DNA of 37,979 nucleotides from Roseiarcus sp035656495 (lineage in GTDB: Bacteria > Pseudomonadota > Alphaproteobacteria > Rhizobiales > Beijerinckiaceae). The stretch lies in NCBI GenBank assembly GCA_035656495.1, contig DASRSL010000015.1:1-37979 (forward strand), given 5' to 3'. Shown one piece after another: positions 7,705 through 16,004 of this stretch. The stretch's first letter is position 1; every line of letters starts with the position of its first letter. The notes beneath the pieces were generated by a model, which was not told the origin of the DNA, did no database searches, and worked only from the letters and a program-made list of their open reading frames with translations. The position numbers and the translations under genes were made by a program.

Positions 7705-8604
7705 ATGGGCTTCACGATCGCGCACATCACTGACCCGCATTTGAGCCCGGCGCCTGTTCCCGGCCTCGCCGATTTCCGCCTCAAGCGCTTCATGGGCTAC
7801 GTCAACTGGAAGCGCGGGCGTGAGCGGCTCAACGACATGGCCTTGCTTGCGCGACTTGTCGAGGATCTGCGGGCGCAGCGCCCCGACCATGTCGCGGTGA
7901 CGGGCGATCTCGTCAATATCGGTATGCCGGCCGAATTCCGCCGCGCGGCGGCTTGGATGGAGGCGCTCGGCGACCCGGCCGAGGTCAGCTTCGTTCCAGG
8001 CAATCACGACGCCTACGTGCGCGCGGCGATGCCGATGCTGAAGGCGACCTTCGAGCCGTGGACGACCGGCGACTCGGGCGCCTCGACGTTTCCCTATCTG
8101 CGGGTGCGGGACGACGTCGCCATCATTGGCCTGACGTCCGGGCTGCCGACCGGCCCGCTGATGGCGACTGGAAGGCTCGGCCGCAGCCAGCTCGACCGTT
8201 TGGCGGCGATGCTCGATGAGACGGCCGCGCGCGGGCTTGCCCGCGTGGTGCTTATCCACCATCCGCCGCTCGCCGGGAGCGCCCCGCCGCTTCGCGGCCT
8301 TACCGATGCGGCGGCCTTCGAGCGCGTCTTGCGCGGGCATGGCGCCGAGGCGATTTTGCACGGCCACACTCATCGCCGGCTCGTCCGGTCGCTCGCCTCG
8401 CGGGCGACGAAGACGGTCGGGGGCAGGATTCCGGCGCTCGGCGCGCCGTCGGCTGCGGCGGCGGCCCTCGACCCGCGGTACCGCGCGGCCTATCATCTGG
8501 TCCGGCTTGAGCGTGATGGCGAGCGCTGGCGCGTCAGCGCCCGCGCCCGCGGATTGGCCTTGGACAGCGAGAGCATCGGCGAACGCGAGGCCTTGTCCAT
8601 GTGA
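7705..8604 (+). CDS. Calcineurin-like metallophosphoesterase
   Basis: The 299-aa protein contains the full metallophosphoesterase motif set for a two-metal centre: DPH (residues 10-12), TGD (about 65), GNHD (about 98), a later histidine in IHHPP and GHTHRR. No signal peptide or membrane segment is present, so it acts in the cytoplasm. The arrangement resembles the Icc/CpdA-type phosphodiesterase group, some of which hydrolyse cyclic nucleotides, but the substrate is not determined by the motifs. It is divergent from the Nudix gene with about 100 bases between them. Confidence 0.92.
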   Translation: MGFTIAHITDPHLSPAPVPGLADFRLKRFMGYVNWKRGRERLNDMALLARLVEDLRAQRPDHVAVTGDLVNIGMPAEFRRAAAWMEALGDPAEVSFVPGNHDAYVRAAMPMLKATFEPWTTGDSGASTFPYLRVRDDVAIIGLTSGLPTGPLMATGRLGRSQLDRLAAMLDETAARGLARVVLIHHPPLAGSAPPLRGLTDAAAFERVLRGHGAEAILHGHTHRRLVRSLASRATKTVGGRIPALGAPSAAAAALDPRYRAAYHLVRLERDGERWRVSARARGLALDSESIGEREALSM

Positions 8605-9017
8605 GCGCGCGCGGTCGGCTCGCGTCCTTTCGGCCGGTTTAGCGCCGGTTTAGCGGCGGCGCTCAAAGATTTCAGAGGTTTGTGAGGCGGTTTAGCGTCG
8701 CCTCGCATTTCGGGCAGAGGTTCGGTCGACGGCTTCGGCGCCAAATGCAAATCAAAAATCTATCAGAAAAAGTAAGTGTATTTTCTCTATGGAACCGTTG
8801 CCGTCAGCGCCGCTCTTGTCTGACATCGGGGAGGGGCGGGCTCGCTTGAATTGAGCCGCTCCTCGCGGCCAGATAACATGCGTCTGTCAACAAGTTCCAC
8901 GCCGGTGTTCGCCAAAGACTTTAATGCCCGGAACATTCGGTCACTTGCTCCGTTTACCATTTGAACGGACCGACGCCGCAAAAGCGCCGGTTAAACAATG
9001 TGTGTAAGGAGTCCGTC
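8605..9017. other. Gap with three 10-bp repeats and an AT-rich patch
   Basis: No gene is recognised. The string CGGTTTAGCG occurs three times in the same orientation at 8635-8644, 8646-8655 and 8688-8697. An unusually AT-rich stretch (about 8743-8788) follows and could contain a promoter for the downstream membrane protein, although no clear -35/-10 pair can be assigned. The remainder up to the ribosome-binding site at 9006-9010 is featureless. Confidence 0.55.
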
Positions 9018-9734
9018 ATGTCTTTGACCTTTACGGGAAGCGCCTCACGCGACACTGCCGCCTATGGCGGATTCGTCGACGCGATTGGCGGAGTGGCCAC
9101 GGTTGTACTGGCGATCATCGGGCTGTCCGGCGCGAAACCCGAAATGTTGATCGCTGTGGCCACTATCGTCTTCGGAGCGGCCTTGCTCATCCAAGGCGGC
9201 GCGATGCTGTCTGAATATGCCGGGATCATGTTTCCCGTCGGGACAACCGGCGTCGCGATGGAGCAGTTCGGCGGAAGCAGTCTTTCGGCCCTGTTCCTGG
9301 CCGGCGCGGCGGGAATCGTTCTCGGCATTCTGGCGCTGCTCGGTCTCCAGTCGCAGATCTTGACCTCGGTCTCAATCATCGCCTTCGGCGCCGGGCTTCT
9401 GTTGAGCAGCAACTCCGTCTGGCAACTCCACGCATTGAAGCGGGCGATCCTGCCGGCCGATACTTCGGTCGTTGAGGGCGGCGGCGGCGCCCTGATCGCG
9501 CACGAAATGGCCTCCGGCTCCGCCGGCGTGCAGTCCTTGGCCGGGTTGACCGCCGTCGTTCTCGGCATCCTCGCGCTCGCCAACGTGAACGCTATCATAC
9601 TGGATCTGGCGGCGCTGATCGTCCTGGGCGCGACCCTGATTCTGACCGGCAGCTCGCTGAGCGCGACGGTCATGAGCTTCATGCGTCCGACACGCTCCAC
9701 GACCTCAGCGACCTCCGCGACGATGAGCCGCTAA
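9018..9734 (+). CDS. Unrecognised membrane protein of three repeated hairpins
   Basis: The 238-aa product is almost entirely hydrophobic, with about six membrane helices. It is built from three similar units of two helices each: VVLAIIGL...IVFGAALLIQG (about residues 27-62), IVLGILALL...IIAFGAGLLLSS (about 100-137) and VVLGILALA...LIVLGATLILTG (about 176-212). Hydrophilic segments separate the units and the C-terminus is Ser/Thr-rich. I do not recognise the family; the repeat style recalls HdeD/DUF308 proteins, but that is only a resemblance. The ATG at 9018 is chosen because aagga lies 8 bases upstream; the longer frame from 8961 has no such site. It is a single-gene unit followed by a strong hairpin. 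Confidence 0.8.
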   Translation: MSLTFTGSASRDTAAYGGFVDAIGGVATVVLAIIGLSGAKPEMLIAVATIVFGAALLIQGGAMLSEYAGIMFPVGTTGVAMEQFGGSSLSALFLAGAAGIVLGILALLGLQSQILTSVSIIAFGAGLLLSSNSVWQLHALKRAILPADTSVVEGGGGALIAHEMASGSAGVQSLAGLTAVVLGILALANVNAIILDLAALIVLGATLILTGSSLSATVMSFMRPTRSTTSATSATMSR

Positions 9735-9757
9735 TCAGAAGACTTATGGCGCAAAAG

Positions 9758-9788
9758 CCGTACGCTGGCCTCCCTGGCCGGCGTACGG
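9758..9788 (+). terminator. Hairpin after the membrane-protein gene
   Basis: An 8-bp perfect stem CCGTACGC/GCGTACGG, a single mismatch, and a GGCC/GGCC inner stem enclose a TCCCT loop, beginning about 24 bases after the stop codon. No T-tract follows, so it is either a weak intrinsic terminator or an RNA-protecting hairpin. Confidence 0.55.
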
Positions 9789-10079
9789 TTAACCGTGTGT
9801 TCGACCCGCGCCGCGCCGGCGTCCCGCCCCTCACGCGCTCCAGATAATAGGCTAATCCTTCCACGCGCGCAGCGGGGCCGCCTCCGCAACGCGGGGAGAC
9901 GCCCGCATCGCTGGAAGATGGGTGCGCGTTCTTGGGTGGCGGGCCGTTGAATCGATCGCCGGAATGGGCCAAGTTGTTGCGCATTCGGGCCGTCGGCGAC
10001 CTGGTCGACGGGCTCGATCCAAGAGAAGCCTTTGCCGCCGCCGAACGTGGCTCTCCGTCGATGAGCTGAGAGGTCAAGC
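9789..10079. other. Gap without recognised features
   Basis: About 290 bases with no credible gene, RNA or strong repeat. A gagagg element close to the end serves the next gene. Confidence 0.5.
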
Positions 10080-10784
10080 GTGCACGATCTTCGCGCATTC
10101 CCCGTCACCAAACGGTGGCCGCCCGCCCATCCCGGTCGGTTGCAGCTCTATTCCCTGCCGACGCCGAACGGGGTGAAGGTTTCGATCATGCTTGAAGAGA
10201 TCGAGCTTCCCTACGAAGCGCATCTCGTCGATTTCGGCAAAGGGGACCAGCGCACCGCCGAGTTCCTGTCGCTCAACCCTTACGGCAAAATCCCCGCGAT
10301 CATCGACCCCGACGGTCCTGACGGCAAGCCGCTGGCGTTGTTCGAATCGGGCGCGATCCTCCTCTATCTCGCCGAGAAGACGGGAAAGCTCCTCCCCGCC
10401 GATCCCGCCCGACGCTACGAGACCCTCGTGTGGCTGTTCTTTCAGATGGCGGCGATGGGCCCGATGTTCGGGCAGGTCGGCTATTTCCACAAGTTCGCCG
10501 GCCGCGAGATCGAGGACAAACGCCCGCTTGTCCGCTACCGCGACGAGGCCAAGCGCGTGCTTGCCGTGCTCGAGGCGCGGCTTGGGGGGCGCACCTGGAT
10601 CATGGGCGACGAATACACCATTGCCGACCTTTCGATGCTCGGATGGGTCCGTAACCTCATCGGCTTCTATGACGCGAGCGAACTCGTCGCATTCCACGAG
10701 CTGAAACATACGCCGGCCTGGCTGGAGCGCGGCTTGGCGCGTCCCGCAGTGCAGCGCGGGCTGGATACGCCAAAGCGGAAGTGA
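10080..10784 (+). CDS. Glutathione S-transferase family protein (YfcG/YghU-like)
   Basis: This 234-aa cytoplasmic protein has the two-domain glutathione transferase layout. The N-terminal thioredoxin-like domain contains TPNGVKVSIMLEE, NPYGKIPAI with its cis-proline, and ESGAILLYLAEK, which binds the glutathione gamma-glutamyl group. The C-terminal helical domain has WIMGDEYTIADLS, the conserved N-cap box. The TPNGVKVS opening is typical of the Nu class (YfcG, YghU), which act mainly as glutathione-dependent disulfide-bond reductases. The start is a GTG preceded by gagagg. Confidence 0.92.
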   Translation: MHDLRAFPVTKRWPPAHPGRLQLYSLPTPNGVKVSIMLEEIELPYEAHLVDFGKGDQRTAEFLSLNPYGKIPAIIDPDGPDGKPLALFESGAILLYLAEKTGKLLPADPARRYETLVWLFFQMAAMGPMFGQVGYFHKFAGREIEDKRPLVRYRDEAKRVLAVLEARLGGRTWIMGDEYTIADLSMLGWVRNLIGFYDASELVAFHELKHTPAWLERGLARPAVQRGLDTPKRK

Positions 10785-10936
10785 AGGCCGGCCTGCGTGC
10801 GATCACGCTTGCAACCATTGGCCCTCACGAGCGCGGCGCGAGGCGTCGCCAAACGCGCGGTCGCCGCCCGACAGGCCAGCGCCCAAGCTTCATCTGGGGG
10901 CCTACGCCACCCGTCCACGCAACAAGAATTGGACTT

Positions 10937-11398
10937 TTACCTGCAGGACGGAACGCCGAGCGCGATGAGGTCGCGCCCAGTCGCGTTGATTCGTCTGGCG
11001 GTGAGGCCGCCGCGCTCGTACAACCATTCCCGCAAGGACGGCGGATAGGAGGCGAGCATGACGAGCACGCCTTGCTCATTGCGGGAGCCGTCGAGATTGT
11101 GCGCCGCGTGGAACATGAAGCGCGCGTTCGGCGAGACGCAGACCTGACGCGCGCCGAGAAATTCGGTGCAGGCCGATTCGCAGCGGCCGAGGATTCGGAT
11201 CGGCTCGTCGGTCATGGCGGCCGTCATGGCGTAAAGATCGACCGGGCCGCCTAGATCGTTTCTCACCGTGTAGGCTTTCGCTGGCGCGGCGGTCGCGAGC
11301 GCGGCGGGAACCAGAAGGTGGAGAATTCGGCTTCGAGCCGGCCGCGCCTTGCAGTTGTTGGACGACGATCGCTGCGACTTTCGGATCTTTGACTTCAT
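10937..11398 (-). CDS. Exported ClpP-like protein
   Basis: A 153-aa protein with a basic N-terminus, a hydrophobic stretch and an AKA cleavage site near residue 42, so it is probably exported to the periplasm. The mature part reads NDLGGPVDLYA, then IRILGRCESACTEFLGA, then FMFHAAHN, and ends with WLYERGGLTARR. The serine of SACT (Ser75) and the histidine of FHAA (His97) sit where a ClpP/crotonase-fold serine protease has its nucleophile and base. Similar small exported proteins are common in Hyphomicrobiales and remain uncharacterised. The ATG at 11398 has gagg upstream and gives the signal peptide. Proteolytic activity is inferred only. Confidence 0.75.
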   Translation of the reverse strand: MKSKIRKSQRSSSNNCKARPARSRILHLLVPAALATAAPAKAYTVRNDLGGPVDLYAMTAAMTDEPIRILGRCESACTEFLGARQVCVSPNARFMFHAAHNLDGSRNEQGVLVMLASYPPSLREWLYERGGLTARRINATGRDLIALGVPSCR

Positions 11399-11569
11399 GC
11401 CGCCTCGCTGTGTGTGAATGCGCGAATCTCCCAACCTATTGGTAACGAGATGGCAAAGACGCAAAAGAGGCGCTGCGTGGGGCGGCGGTCTTGTCCACAA
11501 GCAATGCGTTTCTGCCGCTCCTTGCGCCTGGCGGACAGGCGCCTTGACCCATTACGTCGGGGGGGTCGC

Positions 11570-12934
11570 TCAATCCTTTGGCGCCGGCAGAGCCGGGGCG
11601 GCGGGACGCGAGCGGGCGCTCGGCAGAGCCCTCTTCACCGAGGTCGACGCGACGACCGCACGGTCGTTGGCGTAGGCCTCGTGATTCCGCTCGATCTCGG
11701 CGAGATCGTAGAGATAGTTGACCATGAGGCCGTAGGACTCCGCGACCCCCTTGCGCGAGAGGTCGCCCATCCAGTCGATCCGATCGAGTCTCGCGCCGTT
11801 GCCGAGATGAAAGCGGGCGACCGGATCGATGACGCGGCCGTCGTCGCGCCTCGCTTTCAGGAAGTAATATGCCGCCAGCGGCTCGATCGCCATGCGCAGC
11901 CGCTGGGCGATCTCGGACTTCTCCGGCCAACGCTCGTCGAGCGCGGCTTCTCGCACGAATTGCGCGAGCGGCTCGACGGCCGGATCGTCGCAGGCTTCGA
12001 CCCATGGGCGAAGCCCGGGAATCGGCGACAAGGTGACGAAGGTCTCGATGCGCGGCAATTCGCGACGGATCTCCTCGACGACCTGCTTGATGAGGAAATT
12101 GCCGAAGGTGACGCCTGTGAGGCCTTGCTGGCAGTTCGAGATCGAGTAGAAAGCCGCCGCGCGCGCCTTGTCCCGCCCGACAGGCGTCCGCCTCTCGGCG
12201 AGCAGCGGCGCGATCGCGGCCGGCGCCTCCGCCGTCAGCGCGACCTCGACGAAGATCAGCGGTTCATCGACCAGCGCCGGGTGGAAAAAGGCGTAGCATC
12301 GGCGGTCCACGGGATCGATGCGCCGCCTGAGCTCGTCAAAGTCGCGAATTTCATGCACCGCCTCGTAGCGAATGATCTTCTCCAGGACCGCGGCCGGCGA
12401 GGACCAGTCGATCCGGCGCAGCACGAGAAAGCCTCGATTGAACCATGAGCCGAAGAGGTGCTGGAAATCGCGGTCGACGATCGCAAGGCCGCGATCATCG
12501 CGCATCGCTTCGAGCAGGTCGGCGCGCATGGCGACGAGCGCCGCCGTGCCGCGCGGAGCGAGGTTGAGCCGGCGGAAGAGTTCCTGCCGGCGCGGCTCGG
12601 AGGCATAGTGGATCTCGCTCGCCGCGGAGGCCCCGCCGGTCGCGCTGAAACGCGCCAAGGCCTCTTCGATCCGGCGCCGATCGGGCCCGAAGTCGTCGGC
12701 CAGCGCGCGGAAAAAGGAGGCTTTGTCGCCCTCGGAGAGATCACGGTAGCGGGCCAGAATCTCGCTCGCGAGCGCGACGCCCGAGGCTTCGCCTCTCCCG
12801 GACAGGAGAGCGCCGGACATGTCGGCGAGCGAGCCGCCATCGCCGGCCTCGCGCGGCCATGCGGTCAGTTTGAGGACCGAGCGGCCGCGCTCGGCGATCG
12901 AAGCCAGGAGATCGGAAAAGAAAGAGCCGTCCAT
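11570..12934 (-). CDS. Malonyl-CoA decarboxylase
   Basis: This 454-aa protein matches malonyl-CoA decarboxylase over its full length. The enzyme converts malonyl-CoA to acetyl-CoA and CO2, either in malonate use or to hold down malonyl-CoA. Recognisable blocks: HLFGSWFNRGFLVLRRIDWSSPA (159-181), FFHPALVDEPLIFVEVAL (216-233), the SISNCQQGLTG segment (264-274) that carries a catalytic-region serine, and FHLGNGARLDRI plus SYGLMVNYLYD (375-410) with the conserved histidine. The N-terminal part is the helical dimerisation domain. No malonate transporter, and no synthetase beyond the ligase at 27.8 kb, was found nearby. It has no partner genes in an obvious operon. Confidence 0.93.
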   Translation of the reverse strand: MDGSFFSDLLASIAERGRSVLKLTAWPREAGDGGSLADMSGALLSGRGEASGVALASEILARYRDLSEGDKASFFRALADDFGPDRRRIEEALARFSATGGASAASEIHYASEPRRQELFRRLNLAPRGTAALVAMRADLLEAMRDDRGLAIVDRDFQHLFGSWFNRGFLVLRRIDWSSPAAVLEKIIRYEAVHEIRDFDELRRRIDPVDRRCYAFFHPALVDEPLIFVEVALTAEAPAAIAPLLAERRTPVGRDKARAAAFYSISNCQQGLTGVTFGNFLIKQVVEEIRRELPRIETFVTLSPIPGLRPWVEACDDPAVEPLAQFVREAALDERWPEKSEIAQRLRMAIEPLAAYYFLKARRDDGRVIDPVARFHLGNGARLDRIDWMGDLSRKGVAESYGLMVNYLYDLAEIERNHEAYANDRAVVASTSVKRALPSARSRPAAPALPAPKD

Positions 12935-13055
12935 GCCTTCCCGCCCGCTCCGCAGTCCGCCCGCGGTCTATGGCGGAGCGGGACACAGAATCGGATTGTC
13001 ACGCGCGACAACGGACGAATCAAGGCGGAACGGAAGCTCAAATCGCCGCGAGACC

Positions 13056-13079
13056 CCTTCCCCAGCAAGCTGGGGAAGG
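13056..13079. terminator. Perfect 11-bp palindrome
   Basis: CCTTCCCCAGC and its exact complement are separated by two bases (AA). The hairpin lies about 27 bases past the stop of the minus-strand gene at 13106 and before the malonyl-CoA decarboxylase start. It could terminate that gene, but no T-run follows on either strand, so a REP-like dispersed palindrome is equally plausible. Confidence 0.6.
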
Positions 13080-13105
13080 AAGAGCAACGGAAGGCTGCGC
13101 GATGC

Positions 13106-13759
13106 TCAAAACGGCGGCGGTCCGAACCAACGCGTCCAGAGCCCGCGCAGCCACAACGTCCAGGCGACGTAGCCGCCGAGCGCCACGAGACAGATAAGGG
13201 TCGCGGAGCCAAGCGTCATAAGCAGAAAGGCGAAGGCGCTCCCTATGCGGCGGCCCCAGGTCGTTTCGGACGGCCGCTCCTCGCCGAAGGCCGCGGCGGC
13301 GGCCAGCTGCCTCACCGAGTCCGCCGGCTGGCGCGACTCCTCCCGTTCGACGGCCAGCGTCCGCTCGCGCTCGACGAGCCGGCGCGCAACATAATCCGTG
13401 GCGGCGGCGACGATCCGGTCGATTTGCTGGCTCTCGGCGATCAGCACCCGACCGTGCACCGTGTCCTGGAAAAAACGATAGGTTCGCCGGTCTCGCCCCA
13501 TCTCGACGAAGGCGACCATGTCGAGGAAGAGGCGCGGCCGCTCGCCCGGGGAGATCGTCAGATCGAACAGGTCGACGTCGGGGGGCGCCTGTCCGACCAC
13601 GGGTTTGAGCTCGCTTTCGAGCAGCGCGAGACGTCCCATCTCGATTTCGCGCAGCTCGGCGAGCGCCTGCGCGCGCTCGGCGTTCTCCACCCGCGCGCGC
13701 CTCACCGCGGCGGCGAGATCGGGCTTCGGCGCCTGAGGAACCTCTGGCTTTTCCTCCAT
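13106..13759 (-). CDS. Membrane-anchored protein of unknown function
   Basis: The 217-aa product begins with a charged, helical, coiled-coil-like segment (RRARVENAERAQALAELREIE, about residues 20-40). A soluble domain follows, containing DVDLFDLTISPGERPRLFLD and a histidine-bearing DTVHGRVLIAES. It then has a variable linker and ends in one hydrophobic helix (about 175-200) close to the C-terminus. This suggests a tail-anchored protein with its bulk in the cytoplasm. I do not recognise a characterised family. The ATG at 13759 is chosen because the upstream frame to 13903 looks random; a ribosome-binding site is not obvious. Confidence 0.75.
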   Translation of the reverse strand: MEEKPEVPQAPKPDLAAAVRRARVENAERAQALAELREIEMGRLALLESELKPVVGQAPPDVDLFDLTISPGERPRLFLDMVAFVEMGRDRRTYRFFQDTVHGRVLIAESQQIDRIVAAATDYVARRLVERERTLAVEREESRQPADSVRQLAAAAAFGEERPSETTWGRRIGSAFAFLLMTLGSATLICLVALGGYVAWTLWLRGLWTRWFGPPPF

Positions 13760-13969
13760 AGCGTCGGTTCTCAAAACTCCTGCCCTCCAGCCGCGAGTCC
13801 GATCGCCTGCCCAAGCTAGCCCAATCGTCTCTCCCACTTCAATTTGCCGGCGCGATTCGCCCACAGGGCGCTGTTCGAAGCCTTTAGCGGGAGCCAGCGC
13901 CATTGATCCCAGCCGCCGATTGCCGATAATCGGTTCGAGCCGATCGCGGCCCGCGGAGTTTCTTCAAAA

Positions 13970-14887
13970 ATGAGCGTCGACGCTCTTATGGACTTCTCGC
14001 CCGAGGTGGCCGAAGCGCGGGCGAAGGGAAAGCCGATCGTCGCGCTCGAATCGACGATCATAACCCACGGCATGCCCTATCCGCGCAATGTCGAAACGGC
14101 GCAGACGGTCGAGGACGCGGTTCGCTCGTTCGGCGCCGCGCCGGCGACGATCGCGGTGGTCGACGGGCGCTTCCGGATCGGGCTCGAGCGCAAAGAGGTC
14201 GAAAGCCTTGGACGGCTGTCGGGCGGCGTGGTCAAGGCCTCGCGGCGCGACCTCGCGCCTGTCGTCGCCCGGCGCGGCTCGGCCGGCACGACGGTCGCCG
14301 CCACGATGTTCGTGGCCGGGCTCGCGGGCATCGAAATCTTCGCGACCGGCGGTATCGGCGGCGTTCACCGCGGCGCGGAGCAGACCTTCGACATCTCGGC
14401 CGACCTGGTCGAGCTCTCGCGCACCCGAGTCGCGGTCGTGTGCGCCGGAGCAAAGTCGATCCTCGATATCGAAAAGACGCTCGAATTCCTGGAGACACAG
14501 GGGGTCGCGATCGTCGGCTACCGCTGCGACGAGTTCCCCGCCTTCTACGCCCGCTCCTCGGGCTTCAGGCTCGAGCATCGCTGCGACGGCCTGCACGACC
14601 TCGCGCGCATGATCAGACTGCAGCGCGACATCGGCCCCGGCGGTCTCCTGATCGCAAATCCGGTGCCCGAGGATCACGCGCTCGAGGAGGCGATGATCGA
14701 AGAGCGCATCGCGGAAGCGGTGGCGGAAGCGAAGGAGCAGGGCGTCGCCAAGAAGGAGGCGACGCCGTTCCTCTTGAAGCGCGTGGTCGAGCTCACCGGA
14801 GGCCGGAGCCTCGAGGCCAATATCGCGCTGATCAAGAACAATGCGATTCTGGCGGCGCAGACGGCTGTGGAGCTGGCGCGGGTGTGA
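13970..14887 (+). CDS. psuG: Pseudouridine-5'-phosphate glycosidase
   Basis: PsuG splits pseudouridine 5'-phosphate reversibly into uracil and ribose 5-phosphate, the second step of pseudouridine breakdown. The 305-aa length is normal. Family signatures are all present: VALESTIITHGMPYP (Glu27), ATGGIGGVHRGAE (125-137), DISADLVEL (141-149) and CAGAKSILDIEKT, with the Schiff-base lysine at position 162. The kinase expected to make its substrate is found 1.85 kb downstream on the same strand, separated by a toxin-antitoxin pair and an opposite-strand gene. The ATG has no strong ribosome-binding site; the frame starts exactly at the conserved N-terminus. Confidence 0.96.
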   Translation: MSVDALMDFSPEVAEARAKGKPIVALESTIITHGMPYPRNVETAQTVEDAVRSFGAAPATIAVVDGRFRIGLERKEVESLGRLSGGVVKASRRDLAPVVARRGSAGTTVAATMFVAGLAGIEIFATGGIGGVHRGAEQTFDISADLVELSRTRVAVVCAGAKSILDIEKTLEFLETQGVAIVGYRCDEFPAFYARSSGFRLEHRCDGLHDLARMIRLQRDIGPGGLLIANPVPEDHALEEAMIEERIAEAVAEAKEQGVAKKEATPFLLKRVVELTGGRSLEANIALIKNNAILAAQTAVELARV

Positions 14888-14970
14888 GCCGGCGCGAGAA
14901 TCCTGGGTCGCCGTGATTCCGGCCGTGGAGGGGACGATCGAATGAAGGAAGACGAATCTGGAAGCACACC

Positions 14971-15192
14971 ATGCGCGACATCGAAAAGGAAGAACTGATC
15001 CGTCGCTACGCCGCCCGCGAGATCACCTGGCGCGAGCTTCGCGAACGCGGATTTGAAGATTACGTCCAGGTCCTCGCGGCGCTCGGCGAGCTCGGGCTGC
15101 GACCGCCGATCGCCCCGATGGACGGCCCGAATGTCGAGGCGCGTCAGCGAGGACTCGCGCGGATCCGCGAGGCGCTGCAGTCGCGAAAATGA
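14971..15192 (+). CDS. Probable antitoxin of a PIN-type toxin-antitoxin pair
   Basis: A 73-aa charged protein. It opens with a predicted helix IEKEELIRRYAAREITWRELRERG, continues with FEDYVQVLAALGELGLRPPIAPMDG and ends in a basic tail. The mix of a RELRERGF helix-turn-helix-like segment and a GLRPP turn is typical of short antitoxins paired with PIN-like toxins. It overlaps the following gene by four bases (ATGA), the usual toxin-antitoxin organisation, and a ggaag element precedes the ATG. Its role is inferred mainly from this pairing. Confidence 0.7.
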   Translation: MRDIEKEELIRRYAAREITWRELRERGFEDYVQVLAALGELGLRPPIAPMDGPNVEARQRGLARIREALQSRK

Positions 15193-15755
15193 CCAGATCT
15201 TTTAGCCTGATCGTCACCGATACGTCGCCACTTCTCACCCTCGCCTTGGCGGACGCCCTCGATTCGCTGCTTCGGCCTGGGTTGCCGGTCAGAGTCCCAG
15301 ACGCAGTCTACATCGAGGCGACACGCGTTCATGGAGCGCCGGGCGCCGACGCAATCGTCGAGTGGATCAACACCCATTTGGATGAAGTGCGGATCGTGCC
15401 GACCGACGTCGGCATTGAGCAACAACGGCGCATCGAGGAGGGACGTTCGACTCGCGGCCTCGGCGAACAGGCGGCGATCGAGGCGCTCGACCGCTTTCTG
15501 CGCACCGATCCGGACGCCGAGGCGCTGCTGTTGCTTGAGGACACCGACATCGAGAGGCGTCGCGCCATCGTCGACGAGCGCCTCAGCCTGATCAGCACCC
15601 GCGATTTTTTGCGAGAGATCGAGCAAAGCGTCTGCGATCGGTCGGACGTCTATTTCGAGGGCGGAGACCACACGACGATCGTGCACGTCAGCCAGGCTCA
15701 GTTCGCCAAACTGACGAAAGGCGCCCCGCACGCGCGCTTTGCGGCCGGCGGGTGA
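15189..15755 (+). CDS. PIN-like domain protein, probable RNase toxin
   Basis: The 188-aa protein starts with IVTDTSPLLTLALA (Asp11), the opening strand of PIN-like nucleases. It continues with VRVPDAVYIEATR (acidic residue about 43), GEQAAIEAL (about 94-102) and LLLLEDTDIERRR (about 115-127), then ISTRDFLREIE. The spacing of acidic residues fits a single-metal RNase active site. A C-terminal extension of about 45 residues goes beyond the usual PIN core (about 130-140 aa). Such proteins usually cleave tRNA or mRNA and are blocked by the upstream antitoxin. It is translationally coupled to the gene before it and lies between psuG and the sugar kinase. Confidence 0.75.
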   Translation: MTRSFSLIVTDTSPLLTLALADALDSLLRPGLPVRVPDAVYIEATRVHGAPGADAIVEWINTHLDEVRIVPTDVGIEQQRRIEEGRSTRGLGEQAAIEALDRFLRTDPDAEALLLLEDTDIERRRAIVDERLSLISTRDFLREIEQSVCDRSDVYFEGGDHTTIVHVSQAQFAKLTKGAPHARFAAGG

Positions 15756-15880
15756 AACGACGGGTTCCGCGCGGCGCACTGCGCCAGGGAGCGAATGACA
15801 TGCACTGCAAAGGCGGCGTCGATAACACTGCTGGCGACCGCTCCGTGCTGTCTAGCAGGGGCTCGTGTGCTTTGTGCATG

Positions 15881-15928
15881 CTTGGTGTTCTTGGTGTTCT
15901 TGGTGTTTTTATTCACCACCAAGAACAC
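15881..15928. repeat. Tandem 9-bp repeat forming a 12-bp hairpin
   Basis: The unit cttggtgtt occurs three times in tandem at 15881-15907. The last copies pair with CACCAAGAACAC at 15917-15928 to make a perfect 12-bp stem (15894-15905 with 15917-15928) and an AT-rich loop. It lies between the convergent toxin gene and DsbA-fold gene, where it could act as a bidirectional terminator. 'ccaagaacaccaagaa' strings are also seen as dispersed repeats in many bacteria. Confidence 0.7.
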
Positions 15929-16004
15929 GAAGTTTGCACGAAAAGCACGAGGACGCAAGCACACTCGGCCTAAGGGGGCGCCGCACCCCTTGCAGTAGCC
16001 GTCG

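Noticed and set aside
15881..15928. Possible CRISPR-like array
   Set aside because: The repeats are 9 bp, in direct contact and without spacers, and no cas genes are present.
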